Shown: positions 24,165 through 35,000 of the stretch, one piece after another
Position numbering within the stretch: the first letter of the stretch is position 1
Layout of the letters: every line of letters begins with the position of its first letter
Source: Saprolegnia diclina VS20
Lineage: Eukaryota > Oomycota > Saprolegniomycetes > Saprolegniales > Saprolegniaceae
Reading direction: 5' to 3'
NCBI RefSeq assembly: GCF_000281045.1
Contig: NW_008246130.1
Coordinates: 174,035 to 238,034 of the forward strand
Length of the DNA stretch: 64,000 nucleotides
Notes under the pieces: model-generated
Databases searched by the model: none
Told to the model about the DNA's origin: nothing
Seen by the model: the letters and a program-made list of their open reading frames with translations, nothing else
Position numbers and translations under genes: made by a program

Positions 24165-26072
24165 CTATACCTCGTGGAACGGCGCCGTGTTGGTATCCCA
24201 GATGCTCGGGTACGCGGCGCACGAGCGAAGACTCGCCAGCACCGAGTAGAGTTCGTCGTCGGGACGCGCGGGCACGACGTCCGGGCAGCTCGCCGGGATC
24301 GAAAAGTAGTCGCGGGCCAGCTTGGCGAGGCGCGGAAAGCTCGACTGGTTGGCCTTCCACCACGCGATCGGGTCCGAGGCCGCGTCAAAGGGCAGCGGCG
24401 GAAACTCCCAGTACACGTCAATTTCATGCTGGACCTTGGTCTTGTCGACGCTCGCGAGGCCAAAGAAGGAGGCCATCGCCTTGGCCAATTGGCCCCCGCC
24501 GGCTGCTTCGTCCTTCATGTTGACGTCCATAGACGGGCTGGGCGGCAGTGACTCGGTCGCGACTTCGACCACGGCTTCGCACGCCGCCTGGAGCGCGTCC
24601 CGCGCTTGGAGCTTCACGCTCGGAGTCAAGAAGGGCATTTGCTTGAAGCGTGGGTCCAGCATCGCGCAGGAAATACCGAGCTCGTGCGGCGACGGGTCGC
24701 GCATGAGCGCAAACGCAATCGCAGCGACGAGCGCCGACTGCACCTTGGAGACGATCGCGCCTGTGACGGCGCACTTTTGCACGAGGCCGCGGAGGTTTTC
24801 GAGCACGGGCACAACGACGCCGTAGGTGGCCTCGGGCGACAGCATCGACTCGGCCGTCTCGAACGGCAGAAGGAGTGCGACAAGGCCGTCGAGCTGGCTC
24901 TTGTCGGCAGCGAGGAGGTCGAGGACGGCGCCGTCTGTCTGCGCAACCACGAGCTTGAGCATCTCGAGCGTTTGGCGCCAGGGCGAGAGCAGGAGGATGT
25001 CTTGGGTGCCGAGGATCGCGGCGGCGGCAGCAGCCTTGTCGAGGAGCGCCGTGGCGTGCGAGAGACCCGACGCCACGATGGTTGCAAGCAGATGCGAGAG
25101 CGACGGCAGCACGATGGCGCTACCCATGGGCAGTAGGCTCGTGAGAAGCCCAACGAGGCGCTCGGAAGACGCGAGGAACACCTGGACGCGGCCCTGGACG
25201 GCGGGGACGACGCTGTAGAGGCGAGAGAGAAGCGCCATGAGCTGCGAGACGTGGAGGCCGCACGGAAACGTCTCGACGAGCAGTAGCACGCGGTAGGTCG
25301 CAAAGTTTTTGTCGACCCAGTGGAGCGTTGTCGCGACCGAGACGACGCCGTTTTCACCTCGTTCCTCAAGCGACAGCGTCAGATGGACGGCGTCGGACGC
25401 GATGAGGCGACCGATGGTGTCGCAGCACGCCTTATACTGGTCTTCCAGCATCTGGATCGCGTGCTGTTTGGTGAGACCATGGGGTACGACGGCTTGGAAG
25501 AGCGGCGATTGCAACAACCGCAGCGGCAGCGCTTCGTGCAGCAAGAGAAGGAGGAGGCTCCATGAGGCCGGCTTCTTGGTCGACTGTCGAGACGACGCCT
25601 TTACGAGCCGCCGCGTGACCCCCTGGAAGAGCGCATCGGACGTTGGCGTGATGCTGCGCTGGGGCGTCGACGCCTGCGACTGCGGCGGCGACGGCGCCGA
25701 GCTCAGCGGTGTGTTGGGCTGCGTCGATGCGGACGTGAGTGCGTCCTCCGTGATCTGGTGCTTCCGGTTAAGGTGTAAGCTCATGTTGCTCGTGCCACCC
25801 GAGTACTTGTAGCGGCCTTGGTGGCCGTCGGCTTCGCAGTGGTTGCACTGGACGTAGCCGAGGCCATCGAGCGCGTCCGTGTGCGTGAGCGTGAAGTGCT
25901 CCCAGACCCAGCTTCGGCTCTTGCGTTTCTTGCGGCTCTCCGCCGGGACCATGGGCGGCGTCGTGTCGATGGGCCGAGGAAGGTTCATGCTGCTCCTCAG
26001 TGTTTGGTTGGGAAGCCCTGGCTTTCGACGAGGTTTCGACGAGGAGCCAATCAGGAGCCCCGACGCCGCCAT
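24165..26072 (-). CDS. hAT transposase-derived BED-finger protein, probably domesticated
   Basis: Intact intronless frame of 635 residues from the ATG at 26072. A BED zinc finger lies at about residues 53-105 (SWVWEHFTL, C76/C79, H100/H105). A long middle part has the hAT transposase layout, and near the C-terminus there is the dimerisation-domain remnant EIDVYWEFPPLPFDAASDPI with WWKANQSSFPRLAKLARDYF. Acidic catalytic positions appear lost: the usual LTxDxWTS block is LTLSLEERGEN, and the SSxxSERxFS box after RDYFSIPAS is missing. I see no terminal inverted repeats or target-site duplication next to it. This points to a host gene, likely DNA binding, rather than a mobile element; an old decaying copy is the alternative. 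Confidence 0.75.
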   Translation of the reverse strand: MAASGLLIGSSSKPRRKPGLPNQTLRSSMNLPRPIDTTPPMVPAESRKKRKSRSWVWEHFTLTHTDALDGLGYVQCNHCEADGHQGRYKYSGGTSNMSLHLNRKHQITEDALTSASTQPNTPLSSAPSPPQSQASTPQRSITPTSDALFQGVTRRLVKASSRQSTKKPASWSLLLLLLHEALPLRLLQSPLFQAVVPHGLTKQHAIQMLEDQYKACCDTIGRLIASDAVHLTLSLEERGENGVVSVATTLHWVDKNFATYRVLLLVETFPCGLHVSQLMALLSRLYSVVPAVQGRVQVFLASSERLVGLLTSLLPMGSAIVLPSLSHLLATIVASGLSHATALLDKAAAAAAILGTQDILLLSPWRQTLEMLKLVVAQTDGAVLDLLAADKSQLDGLVALLLPFETAESMLSPEATYGVVVPVLENLRGLVQKCAVTGAIVSKVQSALVAAIAFALMRDPSPHELGISCAMLDPRFKQMPFLTPSVKLQARDALQAACEAVVEVATESLPPSPSMDVNMKDEAAGGGQLAKAMASFFGLASVDKTKVQHEIDVYWEFPPLPFDAASDPIAWWKANQSSFPRLAKLARDYFSIPASCPDVVPARPDDELYSVLASLRSCAAYPSIWDTNTAPFHEV

Positions 26073-27690
26073 CGTATTGCTGGTGCCATCGATCCGATTG
26101 GCTAAAATCCGATGAATTACACCCCCCTATTGGACGACGTAGCCGCTGTCGTCCACAAACGACGCATTCTCTGTGAGCGACTGCAGCTCTCTCAAGTGGC
26201 AGCAGAGGTCTAGAAGGTACGACACGAATCTATGGCCTTGCTACAAACTGCGACGCAGTTGTGTCGACGCAAAATGCAGGAATACGTGACCAACTGCCGC
26301 CGTCAAACGGAGTTGCAAAGCGCTCCCATGACAAGTTGTCGCAGTGTACAGTACGTCTTTCTTTGTCCCACAATTGATCCACCCCAAGCCTTTCGCTTGT
26401 CGTGGCGAAAACGACTATGCATCAAATATCTCTATACCCCGAACCCTATCCGTGAGCATGTGACTGGCTTTGCACGTGAGTACAGTGCCCGTGCACAAGA
26501 CGGGCAAAGCATTCCCTAGCTACTCGGCGGTCCACGCTCTCGGCATGGTGAGCAGCAGTATCAAGGACAGACCTCGCTCATTCAACCCACAATGGCATCG
26601 CCCGACGCGACTACAAACGTCCCCTCGCACGGACCGAAATGCGAAGTTTCGACTGCTGGAGAGCTGTAGCCTATAGGGCTTGGAGAGCGGCGGTCGTGTT
26701 GGCATTTGTTTGGCGCACTGCCACTCGGGTTCGAGGCGACGCCCGGCAACGGTTGCTGGTAGATTGAAGTTCAGCAGATTCACTGACGTCCCGGTCGACT
26801 AGCAGCGCACAAAGAAGAAGCGAATGTTTCCGACGCAGCTCGGAGAAAGGCCATTCCGTGCAAGAGAACGGAGACGCTTAAATACCAGTCCATACGCGCG
26901 CTTGCTTCAAGAGCCGCGCCGTTGGCGTTGGCAGAGCGAACCGATGCTTGTTATCCGGTCAAAACCATATCTTTATCCGGAAACAAACTTACTGGCAGCA
27001 CAACCGTGTGCTGGGCGACAAGGGCCTTTGACGACGTTCACAAGAGCAGAAGAGATTGTTTTGATTCCTTAAGATGCCATGTGAATGACTGCAAGGCTCG
27101 TGTTGATGCTGTGACGTGAACTTGTCCAAGCTGCAGGTCGTTCTGTCAACTTCAGTGTCGGACTTGGCATTTCTCGCGCCACATTGATCCCGAGTCATTT
27201 TCTGGCGCGCGTCTGGTTCTCTCGTGCAGCTCCGCTGTCTAGTTCCTTGAACCAGTGGCATCGCAAATGCGATTGCACCAAGCTCGCAAATGGCAGGTTG
27301 TTCTTACTCGTCGCGGGACGCAATGAGCGCACGCTTTGAATGCGCGACAGAGTCGCATCGCTGCCAGCATTTCGTCGTCGAGAATGCGTCGTCGACCCTT
27401 GCCGACAAAGGCGTCGATACGAAACCAGCGTTGATGCTGACGTGGGACGTGGGCGAGCGTATGGATGATGGTGCCGCGTCTGGGACAGGGCGTCATCCGC
27501 GCCGTGCGCTCGTCGCGGCCAATGCATCGCACGACGCAGGATCAGCTTCTTTGCGATGTAGCTGCACGCTCGGAGCTCGCCGTCGAGCTCCACATTGCCC
27601 TTGGGGCGACTTTGGAAATCCGGATAACGGTATCCGGTGGCGACTTTTTCTTGGGGTTGCCCACAATCGAGCCAACGACCAAGGACGAAG
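26073..27690. other. Gene-poor region, hAT-like/XRN1
   Basis: About 1.6 kb, the largest gap in the window. No frame here resembles a family. TTATCCGGT (26951-26959) and TTTATCCGGA (26972-26981) occur far from any recognised start codon. XRN1-proximal copies are at 27618-27637. No tRNA or snRNA was recognised. Confidence 0.45.
27618..27637. promoter_or_regulatory. ATCCGGATAACGGTATCCGG element upstream of XRN1
   Basis: Two facing motif copies (27618-27627 and 27631-27637) 54-73 bp before the XRN1 start codon. They form an interrupted inverted repeat. Confidence 0.55.
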
Positions 27691-30600
27691 ATGGGGATCC
27701 CGCGCTTCTTCCGCTGGGTGAGCGAGCGCTACCCGCAGATCAACCAACGCATCAGCGACGTCTCGCTGCTGCCCGAGTTCGACAACCTCTACCTCGACCT
27801 CAATGGCATCATCCACCAGTGCACGCACCCGAACGACCAAGAGGTCTGCGAAGAGCTCGGCGACCCGCAGCAGATCCCGGCCATCTTTGCCTACATCGAC
27901 CGCATCGTGAGCCAGATCGTCAAGCCCAAGAAACTGCTTTTCCTCGCTGTCGACGGCGTTGCGCCGCGCGCGAAGCTCAACCAGCAGCGCTCACGCCGCT
28001 TCCGCGCCGGCATGGAGCTCCACGAGAAGAACTTGTCGCTCCAGCGCGACGGCGACGACGACGAGGCTGCGCCACCGGCTGTGTTGTTTGACTCGAATTG
28101 TATCACGCCCGGTACCGAGTTCATGTACCGCCTCTCACTGCATCTCCAGTACTTCATCCGAAAGAAGCTCAAGGAAGACCCGGCATGGCGCAACCTCACG
28201 GTGCTTTTCTCGGGGCAGGAAGTTCCGGGTGAAGGCGAGCACAAGATTGTCGAGTACATTCGCCGTACCAAGATGCAACCCGGGTACGTCCTACGGCGCT
28301 TCGTTCGTGGATCCTAGCAACCATTCCTAGGTACCCGCCGAACGTTCGTCACTGCATGTACGGCTCGGACGCCGATCTCATGCTCCTCGGGATCATGACG
28401 CACGAGCCTCACTTTACGCTGCTCCGCGAAGTCGTCGACTTTTCGGGCGGTCGCCGGTCGCCCAAGGACGAAAACACCAAGAAGATTGTGGCCCGACAGA
28501 CCAAGGAGCTCGAGTGGCAGCTCGTGCATCTCTCGGTCTTTCGCGAGTACCTCGACATTGAGCTGCGCGCCGACGTAATGTGCGATGCAGTCTCTGCGTG
28601 AAGCTGAGGATCCTCATTAGGTGCCCTGGTACGACACGGAGCGGGCGCTGGATGACTTTATCTTTTTGACGTTTCTGCTCGGGAACGATTTCATTCCGCA
28701 CAGCCCGACGCTCGACATTTCGGAAGATGCGATCGCGCTTCTCCTGGAGCTCTACCGGTCCAAGCTGCCGACATGGGGCGACTACCTCACGAACGGCGGC
28801 GCCTTGTCGCATCCGTCGCACCTCGAAGACCTCTGCCGCACAATTGGCGCCATGGAAGAGGACATCCTTACGCACCGCGCCGACGAAGACCGGAAGCGGC
28901 AGCAGCGCAGCCGGTATGGCCGCGCGCCGGTCGAGAAACCGATTGTTGTCGATGTTGACGAGCTCGACGAAGAAGACGCGTTTGCGGCCGAGCTCCTGGC
29001 GGCGATCGAAGGGCCGCCGACGGACGTGCACGCGGAGATGGCGGTGCTCTCGGGGTCGCCCGAGTTTCAAGCCACCAAGTGGGCGTACTACAAGAGCAAG
29101 TTTGGCGTCGCCGACAACCGGCCGGACCTGCTGCGCCACGTCAAGGTCGCGTACGTCGAAGCACTCGTGTGGTGCCTCGGCTACTACTTTCAGGGCGTCC
29201 CGTCCTGGTCGTGGTTTTACCCGTTCCACTACTCGCCCATGCTTTCGGACCTCACGGACATTGCCGACATTGTGTCGGAGCTCTACTTGGAGAAGGGCAC
29301 GCCGTTTCTGCCGTTCCAGCAGCTTCTCTCGACGCTGCCGCCGACGAGCGCGACGCTCGTGCCGGCGCCGTACCAGCAGCTCATGACGGACCCGGCGTCG
29401 CCGATCGCCCACTTTTACCCGATGAAGTTTGAGATCGACATGGACGGGAAGCGCAACCCGTGGGAAGGCGTGAACGTGCTTCCGTTCATTGACGCGACGG
29501 CGCTGCTCGAGGCCATCGAGCTGTACTGCCCGAACGACCGCCTCACGGACGCCGAGCGCGCGCGCAACACGCCGGGCGTCGCGTACCGCTTCACGTACGA
29601 CGAGAGCAACTCGGAGACGCTGCCGTCGACGCTGCCGTCCGTCTTTTCCGACGTCCCGCTCTGCCACTCGATGCGCGAAGTGTACACGCTCCCGCCGCTC
29701 ACGAGCTTTGACTCATCGCTCGTCGACGGCGTCACGATGCCGATTGCGGGCTTTCCGTCGCTGCACGCACTGCCGCTCGAGTCGTCGTACCTCGCGGCCA
29801 TCGGCGTCAACTGCTTTGGCATGAGCTCCAAGAAGAGGACGATGGTGCTCAAGATTGCCGACGCCACCGAGCCGACGCTCGACGAGGCCCAAGCGCTCCT
29901 GGGAACGACGGTACGCAATATGCATTGCCCCTCGAAGCATTCTTATATGACATTAGGTGCATGTCAACTACCCCAACATGCACGAAGCGCTCGTTGTCGC
30001 CGTGAGCTCGGCCGACGGCATCGTCCGGCGCAACGACGACGACGGTTCCGTGGACGTGCGTAGCTTCACCGAAACCGAGATGCGGACGTTTACCAAGTCG
30101 GCGTCGATCGAAGCGCAGCGGTACCTCAACGGCCGCGCGATTCCCGGCACGGGCGGCGTGCGCATTGGGACCATCCGTGCTTTCTTGCACGTGCGCCCGC
30201 TCCAGGGCATGGTCACGGACGCTGGCTCGGGCGCAACGACCAAGCTCTTTGGCGATGACGAAGTCCAGATTCCGTTTCAATTGGCTGCGACGTCGCTCGC
30301 GACCGTGGATGCGCGGTTTGTTGAAACACCGGCACTCTCGCACGTCGAGCGCTTCCCGCTGCAAACTCCGGTGCTCATGCTGGCCGACGGCGCCCGCGGT
30401 CTCGTCACGGGGCATCAGGACGACGGTACGGTCGACGTTAGCGTCGAGACATTGACGCCCGAGCCGCCGTTTGGGTATGCGATCGCCGAAGCCATTGCCG
30501 ACAAGTTCTTTCCGAGCCATGTCGTGAGTCATCGCCTTGGCATTACGCCATCGACGCTGGGGCGCGTCACGGGCTCGCTACTCGTCAACCCTGGTCGGTA

Positions 30601-31957
30601 CGATATCGGCTTGAACATCAAGTACAAGAAGGAGCTTATGCTGCCTGGCTACTGTCGCTACGAGCCAAAGGCGCGCGACGATCGCCCGGTGTGGGGCTCG
30701 GGCGACTCGGTGGCCATCGTCGGCAGCGACGCGGTCTCTGCGTCTGCGGTCGTTGAAGGTGCTTGGGAGTATAGCGACAAGGCGTTCCACCTCCTTCTTG
30801 CGTTCCAGCGCAAGTTTCCCCGCGTGTTTGCCGCCGTCGAGAGCCTTCCGTACGCGGCCACGTACGACGGCGCGGCGTTTTTGAGCGTTGCGCCCGCGCT
30901 GGTCAAGCCGCAATTGGAAGCAATTCGGACGTACCTCGGTCAGCTGGACATTGCGACGATGCCGCTCGTGCCCGTGACGTCGACGACGCTCTCGGCGGCC
31001 GCGGTTCGCGCGATCGAAAAGGCCGGTGAAATCCGCGCGACGCAGTCGGCGGCGACCGCCAAGACGGCGGTGAACGTGCCCACGTCGGCCATCTTCCGAG
31101 CGGTGGGCTCCAACTACGATCTCTCGGCGTCGCTCGTGGGTTCGGGTGTGACGCCCGTGCTTGGCGATCGCGTCGTGAACCTCGCCGCTCGCAGTGTGCC
31201 ATTTGGCCTCAAAGGCACCGTTGTCGCGACGCATGCTGTGAGCGGCTGCGTTGAAGTCGTTTTTGACACGACGTTTAGCGGCGGGTCCAGCCTGCATGGG
31301 CTCTGTGCTCCGCACCGTGGCAAGCTCGTGCCGTGGTCGGCGATGCTCCGCATCTCGACCAAGCCGGGTTCGCCACCGACGGCGCTCCCGAGTCCAAAGC
31401 CCAGAGCCAAGCCGGTGCCGAAAGCCAAGGTCAGCCCGACGGCGACAACGGGTGTCGCGCCGACGGACAAGCTCAGTCCGCCGACCAAGGCCAAGGCCAA
31501 GCCCCAAAAGACGCCCAAGGCCCAGGAGAAGGGTGTGCCGCAGCTGGCCAAGCAGCCGCCGGCCCCGCCGTCCACGGACAAGATGTCGCAGCTCATCCAC
31601 AAATGGGCGGCCGAGGAAGAGCAAAAGAAGAGCACTGTGAACCGCGACTTGACGGCCGCGCCTGCGTCGTCAATGGCGCACTACTTCCAGCAGCTTCAGC
31701 AGGCCCGCCCCGAGCCAACGGCCAAGCCCACGCTCCTGCAGCCGACGGCCGCGCCGTTCCAGCCGCCGTTGCCGCCGCAGCCCCCGCTTCCGCCGACGCC
31801 TGCGTACCAGCAGCCGCCCATGTACATGGCTCCGCCGCCGCAACCAGCGTACATGCCGCCGTCGCGCACCCCCGCCGTGGTGACGTCGGCGTCGGGTTTG
31901 CTCTTGCCCGCGCAAGTCCTTCGCTCCAAGTTCAACCAGCCGGCTGCGAAAGAGTAA
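27691..31957 (+). CDS. XRN1: 5'-3' exoribonuclease XRN1
   Basis: Four exons, 27691-28283, 28331-28574, 28621-29910 and 29957-31957 (introns 47, 46 and 46 nt), give 1375 residues. The catalytic blocks are in order: MGIPRFFRWVSERYP, DLNGIIHQC, AVDGVAPRAKLNQQRSRRF, SGQEVPGEGEHKIVEYIR, YGSDADLMLLG (across intron 1) and FLTFLLGNDFIPH. XRN1-type accessory domains follow, and the last 200 residues are Pro/Gln/Lys-rich low complexity. XRN1 degrades decapped mRNA in the cytoplasm. The nuclear paralogue XRN2/Rat1 is excluded by the absence of its CCHC finger and by the long accessory region. The C-terminus is shorter than in human XRN1 (1706). Confidence 0.94.
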
Positions 31958-32030
31958 AGTGTGACGCATCGTATACAAAATGCCATCAAGACAAATGGTT
32001 TCCATCCGATTCAGTGCAGTTAACGAGAGA

Positions 32031-35000
32031 CTAGTGATTGATCGCGGAGAAGAAGGTTTTGGACGGGAGACGCTGCGGCGGTGCCACGAGGCTTTGACGC
32101 ATGGAGCTCCGGGGCACGACAATGTGGCTGGGTCGCATTGATGCTCGCGTCTAGTAGCTGTGTGTCGTACCAGGTCGCGACCAGTGACGCTATACCTCGT
32201 GGGACGACTGGCGCAGCGTCTCGGCCGTTGGGTTTTGCAAGAACCGAGCGATCGACGTGCGCTTCGACATTGGAACGGGCTCGACCAGTCTCGGCGGCAA
32301 CGCACTTGGCGACACGGGAGGTACGGGCGCTGGTCGTGGTGCTGGTGTTTCTGGCGGACGAACAAACCTACAAGTCGGTACGCTTAGCTACGTGGTGTGA
32401 TGGGACGATGGCAACTTTGGCGGCGCGTGCACGAGTGCTGTGTAAGTCTGATGCGGCGCAAACGTCATCCAAACCACCGAGAGACTCGACGACCACGCGC
32501 AGTGCACCTACGCCAACGGCGTTGCAGCGGCTGGTGATTTCTGCCGCACCTGCGTCGGCACGTCGGCTGCCGGCGTCTGCAAAAACTTGGTTGGTGCCAG
32601 TCTCTTGTCGGTCGCACCCAGAACGACCGCAGCGCCGTTCGCCATAATCTCGCTCGGCACCATGGCCACAGACCCGAGGTCGCCCCAGATGTATACCACC
32701 GACATAGTCACGGCTGCTTTCGCAGTCACGACCGCGACAGAGCCGTGTAGCCCTGCCGTGAGCGATGTCACCGCAAGTCCGTCCAGCGCACGAAGCCTGG
32801 TCGGCGCAAAGCGATCACGAACGTCCCCGAGCCCGAGCTATGTCGACGACGATGGTATCTTCTTGAAGTGAGAGAATGGGTGGGTACCTGGCCTCTGGCG
32901 TTGTGACCCCACGCAAACGTATGGCCGCAGCGTGAAAGTGCCAACACATGCTGGGCGCCGCAGCTCACAGAGGCCACCAGGACGGACTTGGCTGCAATCG
33001 ACACGGCCAATGCGGTCGGTGTCGCAACGCGAGTCATTTGGTCGCCGAGGCCGAGTTCGCCGTGCGTACCTTCGCCCCACGCAAACAGCGTGCCTCTACA
33101 ACACACATCATCGTTGAATGGCGCCGAATGCACTCTTCGAGTACCCAGCGCTAAGCGCGACCGAGAAGCTGCTGCCGGCAGCGACAGCAACAAAGCGAGT
33201 GGGCGGCGACACTTTTTGAGGCAGGCGTCCCATCTGCAAAGAGATATCAACGACGAAGCTAGAGAAGCCACACCAGCGTACCGAATGGCCCCAGCCGTAG
33301 AGCGCGCCGGTTTCGAGCAGGGCAACCGTGTGGGCGCCACCGACTGCGATGGCTACAACGCGCCGCTGCGAGACGGACACGCGCGTCGGCGTCGACGCCA
33401 CCTGGAGATGCCCGAGGCCGAGTTGGCCGTGCTTGTTGCCACCCCACGAGTAGACACTCCCGTTCGCACACAGGGCAACCGCATGGTCTTGACCGACTGC
33501 AAGCGACGTCACCGGTGCCTGAAGACAATGGAATCGTCGCAATGTCGTCGATAATATGTACCTCGAGCAGCGTCCGAGGAATGGCCCCGGCTTTGGTCGC
33601 CCCCAGTTGCCCCTTGTCGTTCCAGCCGACGCTGAAGAGCTGACCTTGCGCCGACAAGAACATCGAGTGGGCTTCGCCAATACCCATGGCAACGACTGGC
33701 TTGCCCAACGTGCGCTGCCCCGAACCACGTTAGCACTACCACGGCCACCTTATGAAAATACCTCAATGTCGGCCCACCGGGCTGCCCACGAGGGTTTGTA
33801 AATGCGCGACACGTCGGCCGTCGCTTCAAATGCCACAACCACGTTGCGGGCGACCTAGAGCGTCGTTGCTACTCTCGAATACCAGCAGAAAGGAGAGGTA
33901 CGGGCTGCTTGCACCAGCGCGATGCATTCAGTCGCGAGAGCGCACTGCTTTCGCGGGCCACTTCGCTGCGGAGGCGCGCGGAGGTCTCGGCAGCCATGGC
34001 GTCGAGCGCCGCCCGGTGCAGCTACGTGCAGGTGTCGATAGAGTCGTGCAGAAGTTCTTGCACCTCGTTGCGAACGAGGAAACCGCGGGCAGCTGCTTGA
34101 ATCTTGAGACGCATGGCCAGTGTCTTGATCGCTGCTCTGTGTTGTGCTACACGTCGGCTCCAGCGCTACACAAAGATTTACAAGGGTTTAAGGTGCTAGA
34201 ATGAACCTGGAGGGTGGTCGCAGCGCGGCGAGCGCGCTGGAAGAACGAAGTCGCACGGAGCATGCGGGTCCACGACTGTAGCTTTTGCGCTGCGGCGAGT
34301 GTCACGCGGATGCGCCGCTTGATGCTCAGAATGTGCATCACCATGGCCATGTCTTGCCGCACGCGAAAGCCTCGGTACAGTGCTTGCACCCGGAGAGCAA
34401 GCACGAGTAGGAGCAGAGGCTACTCACAGTATTGCGCGTCCAATACATCAACAAGCAAGCGTCGGTACCGGAAGAGAGGACGACCGCGGTCGCTGCGCAC
34501 TTGGCGACGCCGCGACAACGACCGTAGAGTCGATTGCCAGAGTTAACTCCGTCGATGGACCGAGCGACTTGGTCCGGGCCATGAGTGGCGGCATCGTGGG
34601 GCTCGGTGGCGCCGATGACTCGATGATCAGTGAAGTTGTCGTCGCCGTAACAGTCGCGTTCGGTGACGAAGCAAGACTTGCAACACGTTGTAAGGAAGCA
34701 ACGCTTGGTGAGGAAGCAGCTGCCCGAGGCTCGGCGATACCCGGAGTCGATGTCTCCAATGACCCGAGCTCAGCCACCGGCAGGGTCATTGTCGATGGCA
34801 GCGGCATCACAGGCGCCGCATCGACTGGGGACTCGGGCAACGGTAGGTGCGTCGCATCATCTGCAATCGGCGGCTTGGAGTTGCGACGTACTGACTTGCG
34901 CGCCGACGGTGTACGTCGGGCCTTCCACGCCTCGTAGCGCGACTGTATCGGGCGATGGTTACGTCGCTTGTACGCTCGCCACGTCATCGCAATCGTCCTG

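Noticed and set aside
24165..26072. Active hAT transposon
   Set aside because: Catalytic acidic positions and the C-terminal SERxFS box are absent, and no terminal repeats or target duplication were seen nearby.
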